NCBI RefSeq assembly: GCF_008297975.1 | Contig: NZ_VLNY01000001.1 | Span: 711,990-775,989, forward strand | Source: Antrihabitans cavernicola | GTDB taxonomy: Bacteria; Actinomycetota; Actinomycetes; Mycobacteriales; Mycobacteriaceae | Reading direction: 5' to 3' | Length of the DNA: 64,000 nucleotides | Shown: positions 53,772 through 62,485 of the stretch, piece after piece | Layout of the letters: each line of letters opens with the position of its first letter | Numbering within the stretch: the stretch's first letter is position 1 | Program-made: the position numbers and the translations under genes | Notes under the pieces: model-generated | What the model saw: only the letters and a program-made list of their open reading frames with translations | What the model was told of the DNA's origin: nothing | Database searches by the model: none

Positions 53772-54647
53772 GTGGAGCTGCCAAGGAACCTCGTGGACGA
53801 GATGGACCGATACGACGCCCCGGATGCGCCGCGTCGAGGCTGGGTCGACGCGTTACCGGACACCCTCGCGATGCTGGTGGAGCGCTGGCACCTCACCGAC
53901 GTCGGTCGGCCGTATCAGCCGGGCGGTGTCGCGTCGTGGGTGGCGCCGGTACGAGACGCGCGTGGCGCGAGGGCGGTCCTCAAGGTCGGCTGGTACCACT
54001 TCGAGGCGCTGCACGAGGCCGACGGGCTGCGCGCGTGGGATGGCAACGGTGCAGTGCGACTTGTCTATTCAGCCTTGATCGGCGATACCAATGCGTTGCT
54101 GTTGGAGCAGTGCCTGCCCGGTCGGGCCTTGTCGTCGGAGACCGCGAGCGTGCAGGACGATGTGATCGTCGGGTTGCTTTCTCGCCTGTGGATCGAGCCG
54201 CGGCCGGGACATCCGTTCCGTCCGTTGCAAGAGATGTGCGACGAGTGGGCGGATGAATTCGAGGAGAAGTACGCTGCCGATCCCGCCTTCGATCGCGGAA
54301 TGGCCAGTGCCGGAATGGAATTGTTCCGAGAATTGCCGTCGACGGCGGATCGTGCGGTGTTGCTATGCACGGATCTGCATCCGGACAACATCCTGGCCGC
54401 CGAGCGAGAGCCGTGGCTGGTCATCGACCCGAAGCCGTACCTCGGCGATCCGGCCTACGACGTCCTGCAGTACATGTTCGACTCGCGCGAGCGACTCATC
54501 GCCGATCCATTCGCATTCGTCCGAGAGCTGGCAGAACCTCTGGCTCTCGATCGGGAACGGCTGCGGCTCTGGCTTTTCGCGCGATGTGTGCAGGAAGCGC
54601 TGGATGCACCCGATCTGGTGCAGGTAGCGGCCACCCTGGCCCCTTGA
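53772..54647 (+). CDS. Aminoglycoside/hydroxyurea-type phosphotransferase family protein
   Basis: A 291-residue kinase-fold protein resembling APH(6)-type enzymes. The catalytic loop is LCTDLHPDNILAAER and the metal-binding motif VIDPKPYLGDPAYDVLQ; the N-lobe lysine lies in RAVLKVGWYHFEA. It would phosphorylate a small molecule with ATP; an antibiotic substrate is possible but unproven for chromosomal members. Two adjacent GTG codons (53769, 53772) can start it; GACAAT stands 6 nt before the second. Confidence 0.85.
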   Translation: MELPRNLVDEMDRYDAPDAPRRGWVDALPDTLAMLVERWHLTDVGRPYQPGGVASWVAPVRDARGARAVLKVGWYHFEALHEADGLRAWDGNGAVRLVYSALIGDTNALLLEQCLPGRALSSETASVQDDVIVGLLSRLWIEPRPGHPFRPLQEMCDEWADEFEEKYAADPAFDRGMASAGMELFRELPSTADRAVLLCTDLHPDNILAAEREPWLVIDPKPYLGDPAYDVLQYMFDSRERLIADPFAFVRELAEPLALDRERLRLWLFARCVQEALDAPDLVQVAATLAP

Positions 54648-54658
54648 GCTGGGGTGGT

Positions 54659-55336
54659 TCAGCGGGCTATCGGGCGGACGACTATCTCTACCGGGTGGGC
54701 ATCGCGGGGCGTCTCGATCGCATTGCGGACCGCTTGCGCTACCGATTGCGGTGTCAGGAACTCGTCCGGGTTGTAGTCGCGGCCTTCGTCGGCGATCAGG
54801 GCTCGCTGCATATCGGTGTCGATTCGACCTGGATGAACCGATGTGACGCGCAACGACGGCTCCTCCAGTCGCAGCGCGTCGCCGAATGCTCGCAGCGCGA
54901 ACTTGCTCGCTGCGTACGGACCCCACCCTGGATTCGCTCGCAGGCCTGCACCCGAATTGATCAGCACCACATGGCCGTTCGCCGTTCGCAATGCCGGCAG
55001 CAGCAGCCGAGTGAGTTCGGCAACCGCAATCACGTTGCCCTCCAGGTTGTATCGCCACTGTTCGACGCTCGAATCGGCGATGGTGCCGATATCGGCGACG
55101 CCCGCGTTGTGCACCAGGACGTTCAGACTGTCGATGCCTGCGACGGCGTCGGCAACCGCGTCGTAGTCGGTGACATCGACCGGCCACGGCGTGGCACCGG
55201 GCAATTCGGCCACGATCGGTGCCAGCGAGTCGGACGATCGGCCGCCGAGCAGCAGGTCGTGAGTCGGTGCCAACTCGCGGGCGATGGCGGCGCCGAGTCC
55301 GCGGCTGGCTCCGGTGATCAAGGCAGTAGGACGCAT
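54659..55336 (-). CDS. Short-chain dehydrogenase/reductase
   Basis: A 225-residue SDR with the cofactor motif TGASRGLGAAIAREL near residue 8, NAG in VLVHNAGVAD, the active-site Ser in LINSGAGLR and the YxxxK in YAASKFALRAFGD. It oxidises or reduces an unknown hydroxyl/carbonyl compound. TAGCGT (55344-55349) lies 7 nt upstream of the ATG, a leaderless promoter that overlaps the 3' end of the next gene. Confidence 0.92.
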   Translation of the reverse strand: MRPTALITGASRGLGAAIARELAPTHDLLLGGRSSDSLAPIVAELPGATPWPVDVTDYDAVADAVAGIDSLNVLVHNAGVADIGTIADSSVEQWRYNLEGNVIAVAELTRLLLPALRTANGHVVLINSGAGLRANPGWGPYAASKFALRAFGDALRLEEPSLRVTSVHPGRIDTDMQRALIADEGRDYNPDEFLTPQSVAQAVRNAIETPRDAHPVEIVVRPIAR

Positions 55337-55346
55337 GGCCGCGACG

Positions 55347-55946
55347 CTACTCGGACACGGTCGGCACGAACCCTCGGGCAAGCGCTGTGCGGATCAACGC
55401 AGGGGTGAGAACCGGAACCGTGGTATCCGCGCCCGGCGCTGCTAACTGCACGTAACCGTTGGGCGACCAGCGCAGGGCACGGCCGTCGAGGAGGAGCGTC
55501 GGGCCGTCGACGTCGACGAAGGTTCCCGACGGAAGCGATCCGATCGACGTGATGTCACGATCGCCACGTCGTTCCCGATGCAGGACGTCGTCGATGTCGC
55601 CGACACTTGCGCGGCGCCCGAGGGTCGCGATCTTGAACTCCGCAAGACGATCGTGCTGGCACTGACCGCACGGTCGATGACCGGCCGTCAACGCGACAGC
55701 TTCGTCGAAGAAGAAGAGCTCGGTGTACTTGCGCGAGGGGTCGCGGAACACCGTCGTCCTCGTTTTGAACTTCAGGTGGCAGTAGATCCAGGCTTTCGAA
55801 GCCCATTGCCGACGATGGGAGCCGACGTCGATGGCACCGCCACGATTGCCCATCCACGCACCGCGATACGGCTCGGCGGTGATCTCGCCGAATGGATCGA
55901 CCCGATTGCGATGCGCCACAACACAGCAGTACTGCGCGCTGGGCAC
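55347..55946 (-). CDS. Hypothetical protein with a CxxC motif
   Basis: A protein of up to 199 residues; the start (GTG at 55946) is uncertain. The segment GHRPCGQCQHDRLAEFKIAT carries a CxxC plus His that may bind zinc. KTRTTVFRDPSRKYTELFFF precedes it. No family recognised. Its last codons overlap the leaderless promoter of the downstream SDR gene, 10 bp before the SDR ATG. Confidence 0.6.
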   Translation of the reverse strand: MPSAQYCCVVAHRNRVDPFGEITAEPYRGAWMGNRGGAIDVGSHRRQWASKAWIYCHLKFKTRTTVFRDPSRKYTELFFFDEAVALTAGHRPCGQCQHDRLAEFKIATLGRRASVGDIDDVLHRERRGDRDITSIGSLPSGTFVDVDGPTLLLDGRALRWSPNGYVQLAAPGADTTVPVLTPALIRTALARGFVPTVSE

Positions 55947-56004
55947 CGATGCAAGCCCCTGAGCGGCTTGACCTCGACCGCACTCGAGGTTTTACGTTCG
56001 ATTC

Positions 56005-56451
56005 ATGCCCTACGCAACGATGCAACCGCCCGCCCGTCAACCGATCGGATTCTGGACCGCGCGAGCCGCCGAAGCCGTCCGTACGCGCACTCGGGGCGCT
56101 CTTGCCGACATCGGCGTCTCGCAGCCGGAATGGTGGGTGCTCCATCAGCTTTCGACGCACCCGGGTGGTATCGACCGGCGCACGATGATCGACACCATCG
56201 GGCACAACGACACGGTCGAGGCCGTCGAAACCGCGCTCGACGACGCAACGGCGAAAGGCTGGGTGACCGGCGACGATTCCGCGCTGCGCAGCACCGACCT
56301 CGGCACCGACATGTTCGACCGCGCCGCAGCCGTTCAGCGGGACCTGCAGGACGAGCGGATGCGAGGCATCAGCGAGGCCGAGTTCGCGACGACGATCACC
56401 GTCTTGCAACGCACCATCGCCAACGTCGGTGGTGACGCCTGGCACTGGTGA
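56005..56451 (+). CDS. MarR-like winged-helix regulator
   Basis: A 148-residue protein with an N-terminal helix pair, a winged helix (VSQPEWWVLHQLSTHPGGID, MIDTIGHNDTVEAVETALDD, GWVTGDDSALRSTDLGTDMF) and a C-terminal dimerisation helix. TACGTT (55993-55998) stands exactly 6 nt before the ATG, a leaderless promoter. Target and ligand unknown. Confidence 0.82.
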   Translation: MPYATMQPPARQPIGFWTARAAEAVRTRTRGALADIGVSQPEWWVLHQLSTHPGGIDRRTMIDTIGHNDTVEAVETALDDATAKGWVTGDDSALRSTDLGTDMFDRAAAVQRDLQDERMRGISEAEFATTITVLQRTIANVGGDAWHW

Positions 56452-56510
56452 CTTCCAGGTAGAACCACCCACAGGTCGCGCGGTAACGTCCCTGGCGGGA
56501 GAATGGGCCG

Positions 56511-57848
56511 ATGGCCGACCGAGGTTTCACTCCCACGCAACTGGCAGCGCGCGCCGCCTACCTGCTGCGCGGCAACGACCTGGGCACCATGACCAGCGCA
56601 GCCCCCCGCCTGTATCCGCACATGTGGAGCTGGGATGCGGCATTCGTGTCGGTCGGCCTTGCGCCGCTGAGCGTCGAACGTGCCGTCGTCGAACTCGACA
56701 CGTTGTTGTCCGCGCAGTGGACAAACGGGATGATTCCGCACATCGTGTTCGCCAACGGCGTCGACGGCTACTTCCCCGGCCCGTCGCGTTGGAACTGTCG
56801 CGAGCTTGCCGCGCACGCACCGATCGGCCCGGACACGTCAGGGATAACCCAACCGCCCGTGCATGCCATTGCGCTGCAACGGATCCTGGACCATTCCCGA
56901 CGGCATGGCCGCACCACCCGCGCGGTCGCCGAGGAATTCCTTGATCGCCGGTGGCCCGACCTGGTGCGCTGGCACCGGTGGCTCGCTCACGCGCGCGACC
57001 CCAAGGAGACCGGACGCATCACGCTCTACCACGGCTGGGAATCCGGCATGGACAACTCGCCTCGCTGGGATCGCGCCTACGCCAACGTGATTCCCGGCGA
57101 GCTCCCGCCGTACCAGCGCGCCGACACCGACGTCGTCACCGATCCGTCGCAGCGTCCGAGCAACGGCGAGTACGACCGCTACCTGTGGCTTCTCGAAGAA
57201 ATGCGCACCGCCAGATACGACGACTACCAGCTCGCGTCGACCATGAGCTTCGCGGTCGAAGACGTGTTCGTCAGCGCCATCTTCTCGCTCGCGTGTGAGG
57301 TGCTCGCCAACATCGGCGAGGAGCATTCGATGCCCAACGCCGACGTCCGCGATCTGCACGCCTGGGGCGAGAAGTTTCGCAAAGGCGTTGTCGCAACCAC
57401 GGATCCACGTTCCGGAGCCGCCCGCGACTTCGACACCCGAGCCGACCGCTGGATCAGCACCGAGACGCTGGCGATGTTCGCGCCACTGCTCTGCGGCGGT
57501 CTGTCCCGCGACGCCGAGCGCAGTTTGCTGCGCATCTTCGAAGGTCCGCGCTTCTGCGGTCATCCCGATCTGCGATACGCGCTGCCGCCGTCGACCTCCC
57601 CGGTGTCGAAATACTTTCGCCCGCGCGAATATTGGCGCGGCCCGGTGTGGCCGGTGATGAGCTGGCTGTTCTCGTGGGCCTTCGCTCGCCGCGGCTGGGC
57701 CGAGCGTGCGTTGATCCTCAAAGCCGAAGGCCTACGACAGGCCAGCGACGGCAGCTTCGCCGAATACTACGAACCGTTCACCGGTGCGCCGCTCGGCAGC
57801 ATGCAGCAATCCTGGACCGCTGCATCGGTTCTCGACTGGCTGGGCTGA
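56511..57848 (+). CDS. Glucosylglycerate hydrolase (GH63)
   Basis: A 445-residue (α/α)6-barrel enzyme. Sequence recall places it with the mycobacterial glucosylglycerate hydrolase: LYPHMWSWDAAFVSVGLAPL at the N-terminus, TLYHGWESGMDNSPRWD containing the catalytic acid Asp, and FRPREYWRGPVWPV and SFAEYYEPFTG with the catalytic base Glu. It releases glucose and glycerate from the compatible solute glucosylglycerate during recovery from nitrogen starvation. ATG follows GGGAG. Confidence 0.93.
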   Translation: MADRGFTPTQLAARAAYLLRGNDLGTMTSAAPRLYPHMWSWDAAFVSVGLAPLSVERAVVELDTLLSAQWTNGMIPHIVFANGVDGYFPGPSRWNCRELAAHAPIGPDTSGITQPPVHAIALQRILDHSRRHGRTTRAVAEEFLDRRWPDLVRWHRWLAHARDPKETGRITLYHGWESGMDNSPRWDRAYANVIPGELPPYQRADTDVVTDPSQRPSNGEYDRYLWLLEEMRTARYDDYQLASTMSFAVEDVFVSAIFSLACEVLANIGEEHSMPNADVRDLHAWGEKFRKGVVATTDPRSGAARDFDTRADRWISTETLAMFAPLLCGGLSRDAERSLLRIFEGPRFCGHPDLRYALPPSTSPVSKYFRPREYWRGPVWPVMSWLFSWAFARRGWAERALILKAEGLRQASDGSFAEYYEPFTGAPLGSMQQSWTAASVLDWLG

Positions 57849-57865
57849 CCGACTGCGACGAAACG

Positions 57866-59395
57866 TCACGCACGGCCGCGCGTGCCCGGCTCCTGACGCG
57901 GCATCGAGTTCGGCGGAATCGGGTACGGGATGCCCTGATTGAAGAATCCTGTTGCCACGTTGGGCACGCACTGCGCCAAAGCGGGCCCGACGCGTGGTGC
58001 CGCCGGCGTCACGACCGGCCGACGCGCATCGGGCGGTGCAGCAAAGTTGAACGCGGACGCCATGTCGCCCACCGTCTTTCGTCGCCATGGCGTCAGGTTC
58101 GGCACCGGCACACCGAACCTGGTCTCCAACAGCTTCAGCTGCGACGTGTGATCGAAGGTCTCCGACGCCACCAGCCCGCCGCGGCTGTACGGCGAGATCA
58201 CCAGGCTCGGCACTCGGAAACCGAGCCCGATCGGACCGGCGATGCCCTCCGACTCCGCCACCCCGACCGGTGCACTGAGGTACTCGCCGGGCGTTCCGGG
58301 TGGCGCGGTGGGCGGCGCGACGTGATCGAAGAAGCCACCGTTCTCGTCGTAGCTGATGATCAGCGCGGTCTTCTCCCACACCGCAGGATTGGACGTCAGG
58401 ATGTCGAGCACCTGCATGATGCCGACCGCGCCGCCCGCCGGTGGTAACGCCGGATGTTCACAGGTGAATACCGACGGCACGATCCACGACACCGACGGCA
58501 GCGTGCCCGCCCGCACATCTGACTCGAAATCGAACGGGAATGCCGGATCGACGCCGCGACGGGCAAGGTTGGTGCCGGGCGTGCTGAACTGCTTGAAGCA
58601 CCCGAGCATGCCGTCGAGGATGACGCTCGAGACCGGGCCCAGATCCTTGTTCTGATATACCTTCCAGCTGACGCCCGCGTCCTCCAGGTTCTCCGGCATG
58701 GTCCGCCAGGTGTACTGATTCTTGGGGATCAACGTCGGCGTCTCGACCAGCGGTCCGCCCTGAGTGCCCTCCGGATCGAGGTGTGCGCTGATCCAGTACA
58801 GCCGATTGGGGTCGGTCGGTCCCATCACCGAGCAGAAGTAGTGATCACAGATCGTGAAGGCGTCGGCCAGGTCGTAATGCACCGGGATGTCGGCGCGGGT
58901 GTAGTAGCCCATCGTCGCCGGACCGTTGCCCGGGCCCTCGTGCTGAAGGTGCACGTTGACCCACTGATCCATTTTGCCGTTGTTCCAGGCGTGATGCTGC
59001 GGACCCCAGCTGTGCGTCGGGTCGTTGATGCATTCGCCGTCGAGGTTCGCGCCGACATTGGTGTCGAGGCGGAACGGGTTCAGGAAGCCGGTGGGCGTCG
59101 GCCCGACACCAGGCGTGTACCCGTATTGGTTGAACACAGGCGACGGATCGTCGAAACCGCGCACACCGGAGAGCGTGCCGAAGTAGTGATCGAACGAGCG
59201 GTTCTCCTGCATCAGGAAGACGAAGTGGTCGATGTCCTTCAGCGATCCGGGTCCGCCCGGGTCGGCAGCGTAGGCCCGATCGATGATCGGTCCGGCCCAA
59301 GAACTGACGACTGCCGCGGTACTAGCCGCAGCAGCTTTCGCGAGGAAGCTACGCCGCGAAAAACCGTCTGTACCTGGGGTGTCGTCCGCGGCCAT
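57866..59395 (-). CDS. Tat-exported phospholipase C/phosphoesterase
   Basis: A 509-residue protein with a twin-arginine signal (FSRRSFLAKAAAASTAAVVS) and the phosphoesterase-family fold: DHFVFLMQENRSFDHYFGTL, DHYFCSVMGPTDPNRLYW, and LIISYDENGGFFDHVAPP, whose Asp/Glu/His cluster forms the metal site. Relatives include mycobacterial PlcA-D and acid phosphatase A. It hydrolyses phospholipids or phosphomonoesters outside the membrane. It diverges from the GH25 gene and shares the district with a PhoX-like phosphatase, suggesting phosphate scavenging. Confidence 0.92.
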   Translation of the reverse strand: MAADDTPGTDGFSRRSFLAKAAAASTAAVVSSWAGPIIDRAYAADPGGPGSLKDIDHFVFLMQENRSFDHYFGTLSGVRGFDDPSPVFNQYGYTPGVGPTPTGFLNPFRLDTNVGANLDGECINDPTHSWGPQHHAWNNGKMDQWVNVHLQHEGPGNGPATMGYYTRADIPVHYDLADAFTICDHYFCSVMGPTDPNRLYWISAHLDPEGTQGGPLVETPTLIPKNQYTWRTMPENLEDAGVSWKVYQNKDLGPVSSVILDGMLGCFKQFSTPGTNLARRGVDPAFPFDFESDVRAGTLPSVSWIVPSVFTCEHPALPPAGGAVGIMQVLDILTSNPAVWEKTALIISYDENGGFFDHVAPPTAPPGTPGEYLSAPVGVAESEGIAGPIGLGFRVPSLVISPYSRGGLVASETFDHTSQLKLLETRFGVPVPNLTPWRRKTVGDMASAFNFAAPPDARRPVVTPAAPRVGPALAQCVPNVATGFFNQGIPYPIPPNSMPRQEPGTRGRA

Positions 59396-59524
59396 CGAAC
59401 CATCCTTTCCGGAATACGATCGTGTGATCTTAAAGCTGCCGTACAGCTCCGAGGTGAAGATTCGATGACAACCCCGGTGCGAAGGTTGCCTTCACCCTGC
59501 CGTAGAGGTCTACCGTCGGGCGAT

Positions 59525-60313
59525 ATGACTGTGACCAGAACTGGTTTTCGTCGAAAGCTCTACGCCCTCGCACCCATCGCGCTCGCAGGCGCCGTCGCGT
59601 TCACGTCGTCCGGTGCCGCTTACGCGGACCCTGTCGGCCCGGATGTCTCGTCGTGGAATCACATCAACGGAACTGGAATCGACTGGTTCGCGGTCAAGCA
59701 TTCCGGTCATCAATTCGCCATGGTGAAAGCCACCGAGGGTCTCAACTACTTCAACCCGTTCTTCATTCAGGACTGTGTCGTCATGCGGGTGGCAGGCGTG
59801 GCGCGCGGCGCGTACCACTACGCGCAGCCGGGCCTGCCGCCCGAGCCCCAGGCCGCGTTCTACGCCGCGACGGTGCTCGGGATCAACGGTCCCGGCGACC
59901 TGCCACCCGTCATCGATTTCGAGAACAGCGGCGGTCTACCGGCTCCCGCGCTCGCCGACTGGTTGCACCGCTACCTCAACACGGTGCAGGCCCTGACCGG
60001 TCGCCAACCGATCATCTACACGTACCCGGTGTTCTGGCAGACGGCGATGGCCAACACCTCCGACTTCAGCAACTACCCGCTGTGGATCGCCGACTACCGC
60101 GGCAACGCCCAACCCGAGCTGCCGGGCGGGTGGCGGAACTGGACGTTCTGGCAGTACACGGACAACGGCACGATTCCCGGCATCCCCGGCACTACCGACG
60201 TCAACTCCTACAGCGGTGCGCAAGGCGATCTGAACCAGTACTCCAACAGCGGCATCTTCAGCTTCGGCAGTTCGGGCAGTTCGTCGGGAAGTGCTTCGGG
60301 CTCCGGTAGCTGA
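59525..60313 (+). CDS. Secreted GH25 muramidase (lysozyme)
   Basis: A 262-residue exported protein. A signal peptide (ALAPIALAGAVAFTSSGAAY, residues 13-32) precedes the GH25 barrel with GPDVSSWNHING, FAMVKATEGLNYFNPFFIQD, the catalytic DxE pair in LPPVIDFEN, and YTYPVFWQ and WTFWQYTDNG. The C-terminus is a short Ser/Gly tail. It cleaves peptidoglycan glycan strands. TACCGT (59511-59516) lies 8 nt upstream of the ATG. It converges on the PhoX-like gene with a 3-bp gap. Confidence 0.93.
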   Translation: MTVTRTGFRRKLYALAPIALAGAVAFTSSGAAYADPVGPDVSSWNHINGTGIDWFAVKHSGHQFAMVKATEGLNYFNPFFIQDCVVMRVAGVARGAYHYAQPGLPPEPQAAFYAATVLGINGPGDLPPVIDFENSGGLPAPALADWLHRYLNTVQALTGRQPIIYTYPVFWQTAMANTSDFSNYPLWIADYRGNAQPELPGGWRNWTFWQYTDNGTIPGIPGTTDVNSYSGAQGDLNQYSNSGIFSFGSSGSSSGSASGSGS

Positions 60314-60316
60314 CAC

Positions 60317-62389
60317 CTAAACCCCGATCCGCCCACCACCCGACTTCCACACAGCGACGACGGACGGCCGCGGCTGGCTGTCGCCACCGTCGGGCCAGTG
60401 CGATACGGGCTTGTCGGCGCTGGCGTCGTCGAGCTCACCCGGGTGCTGCACACAGACCATCACACGAGATTCGGTGATGATCGGACCGCACGTCTCACCA
60501 CCGTGCGGGACCGTCAAGAACTGTTTGGTCTCACCACGATTCGGGCCGTCGAGCACCACGCTGAACAATCCGTCGTTCGACTTCAACGCGTTGCCGTCGG
60601 TGGAGATCCACAGGTTGCCGTGCGGATCGAATGCGACGTTGTCGGGGCAGGAGATCGGGCTGACCTTCGACTTGTCGAAGCCGGCGTAGTAGGTGTCGGC
60701 CGCCTTGGGATCGCCGCAGACCAACAGCAGCGACCACGTGAATCGATTGGTCGAGTGGTCGGCAGTGTCTTCAACGATCTCGATGACCTGACCGTTCTTG
60801 TTGGTGTTCCGCGGGTTCGCCTCGTCCACAGCGGCTTTGCCGTCGGTGCCGCGCTTGTCGTTGTTGGTGAGCGCGGCATAGACCTTGCCGGTCTTGGGGT
60901 TCGGCTCGAAGTCCTCGGGACGATCCATCTTGGTGGCGCCGACCTTGTCACCGGCGAAGCGCGTGAACACCGCGACCTCATCGGCGCTCATGCCCTCGAC
61001 CAACGACTCGCCTTTGCCGTCTTCGCCGGTCCGCAGGATCGGGATCCACTCGCCCTTACCGGTGAAGCCGCCTTCAGGTGCCTTGCCTGACCCGTCAATT
61101 TTGTCCGGCTCGTTTCCGGTGAACTTCGCGACGTAGAGAGTGCCGGCGTCGAGCAGGGTCACGTTGTACCGCATGCTCGCTTGGCCGGTGCCCGGCTGCA
61201 TCTTGCGCGACGACACGAATTTGTACATGTAGTCGAACTTTTCGTCGTCCCCGGTGTAGGCGACGACGGTGCCGTCGGAAGTGACGTAGATGTTGGCCGC
61301 CTCATGCTTCACTCGGCCCAATGCGGAATGCTTGATCGGAGTTGACGCCGCATCCCACGGATTGACCTCGACGACGTAGCCGAATCGGTTGGCCTCGTTG
61401 GGTTCCTGTGCCAAGTCGAAGCGCTTATCGAAGCGCTCCCACAGGTGTTCGGTCTTGCCGTCGACAAAGGCGTAGCGCTTCAGGCGTTCCGCTGCCTTCG
61501 GATCGGTGACGGCCTCCGGGTTGCCGAAGTAACCGTTGAAGTTCTCCTCACCGGAAAGCACGGTGCCCCAGGGGGTTACACCGCCCGAACAGTTGGCGAA
61601 GGTGCCGATCACCTTGGTGCCGGTGGGATCCGCGCTGGTCTTGACGAACTCGCTGCCCGCGGCGGGCCCGGTGAGGACGAACTCGGTGTTGGCGGTGATG
61701 CGGCGGTTGTGCGGTCCGAACTCCGGGGTGAGCTTGCCGGAATCCGCGGCGCCCTTCACCTGGACGACGGACAGTCCGTGCGCGGTGATCGCCACTTGGA
61801 ACTGCTGCAGCGTCGGGTTGTCCGCGTCGTAGTTCTTGAACATGAACGGTTCGGTGGTGTACTCGTGATTGACCACCAGCAGGTACGTGTTCGGCTGCCC
61901 CTCCACGGGCAGTAGACCGGCGAAGTCGTTGTTGAAACCGAACTGCTTCTCCTGCGCCTGCGGAGTCTGATTGTCGAAGTCGAACGGCGGTGCGTCCGGG
62001 AGAACCGCATCGCCCCAACGGATTACGACGGCCTGCTCGTAGCCCTCCGGGATGACCACGGCATCTTCCTTGTTCGGCGCGACCACCGTGAAATCGGTGC
62101 CGGTGGGCGCCGGAGTGTTGGGCGTCGACGTGCTGGAGCCAGTGGTTGCGTCATCTCCACACGCCGCCAGCACTGTGCCTGCACCGACGGCCAACACCGC
62201 TGCCGCACTGCCCTTGAGCACGCCGCGCCGTGACATCGCGGACCGAACGACATCGCCGAAGTACTCGCCGGCGGAGGTGTTGGGTGGCTCGTGCGAGCAC
62301 GCGTTGCCGCATTTGTAGCGGCAGGTCACCGACGCCCGCGCCGATTGGCCGTCATGTTTCACGAACAACGCAAGTGGCTTCAGGCTCAT
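60317..62389 (-). CDS. PhoX-family (DUF839) Tat-exported phosphatase
   Basis: A 690-residue protein. The first 50 residues form an unusual N-terminal extension with a Cys/His cluster (TCRYKCGNACSHEPPNTS), followed by the twin-arginine signal MSRRGVLKGSAAAVLAVGAG and a lipobox-like LAACGDD. The PhoX domain then carries GFNNDFAGLLP, GTVLSGEENFNGYFG, and PDNVAFDPHGNLWISTDGNA near the C-terminus. Characterised PhoX enzymes are iron-calcium phosphomonoesterases induced by phosphate starvation. ATG at 62389 follows GGAGC. Confidence 0.92.
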   Translation of the reverse strand: MSLKPLALFVKHDGQSARASVTCRYKCGNACSHEPPNTSAGEYFGDVVRSAMSRRGVLKGSAAAVLAVGAGTVLAACGDDATTGSSTSTPNTPAPTGTDFTVVAPNKEDAVVIPEGYEQAVVIRWGDAVLPDAPPFDFDNQTPQAQEKQFGFNNDFAGLLPVEGQPNTYLLVVNHEYTTEPFMFKNYDADNPTLQQFQVAITAHGLSVVQVKGAADSGKLTPEFGPHNRRITANTEFVLTGPAAGSEFVKTSADPTGTKVIGTFANCSGGVTPWGTVLSGEENFNGYFGNPEAVTDPKAAERLKRYAFVDGKTEHLWERFDKRFDLAQEPNEANRFGYVVEVNPWDAASTPIKHSALGRVKHEAANIYVTSDGTVVAYTGDDEKFDYMYKFVSSRKMQPGTGQASMRYNVTLLDAGTLYVAKFTGNEPDKIDGSGKAPEGGFTGKGEWIPILRTGEDGKGESLVEGMSADEVAVFTRFAGDKVGATKMDRPEDFEPNPKTGKVYAALTNNDKRGTDGKAAVDEANPRNTNKNGQVIEIVEDTADHSTNRFTWSLLLVCGDPKAADTYYAGFDKSKVSPISCPDNVAFDPHGNLWISTDGNALKSNDGLFSVVLDGPNRGETKQFLTVPHGGETCGPIITESRVMVCVQHPGELDDASADKPVSHWPDGGDSQPRPSVVAVWKSGGGRIGV

Positions 62390-62443
62390 CGGTGCTCCCC
62401 GGTCGGTGGCTGGCTCCGCGAACCATAGAACCTTCAGGAGAGT

Positions 62444-62465
62444 GCAAAGGAACAGCAAAGTAAAC
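62444..62465 (-). promoter_or_regulatory. Tandem 11-nt direct repeat upstream of the PhoX gene (possible PHO box)
   Basis: On the plus strand GCAAAGGAACA (62444-62454) is followed directly by GCAAAGTAAAC (62455-62465). Tandem 11-nt repeats are the architecture of PHO boxes bound by PhoP/RegX3-type regulators in actinobacteria. It lies 55-76 bp upstream of the phosphatase ATG. The core differs from the best-known GTTCACC consensus, so identity is tentative. Confidence 0.4.
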
Positions 62466-62485
62466 GGCTGACCAACGAGGCTGCC

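Noticed and set aside
54631..54657. Terminator between the phosphotransferase and SDR genes
   Set aside because: CCACCC and GGGTGG can pair but with a 15-nt loop and no T-run, too weak to call.
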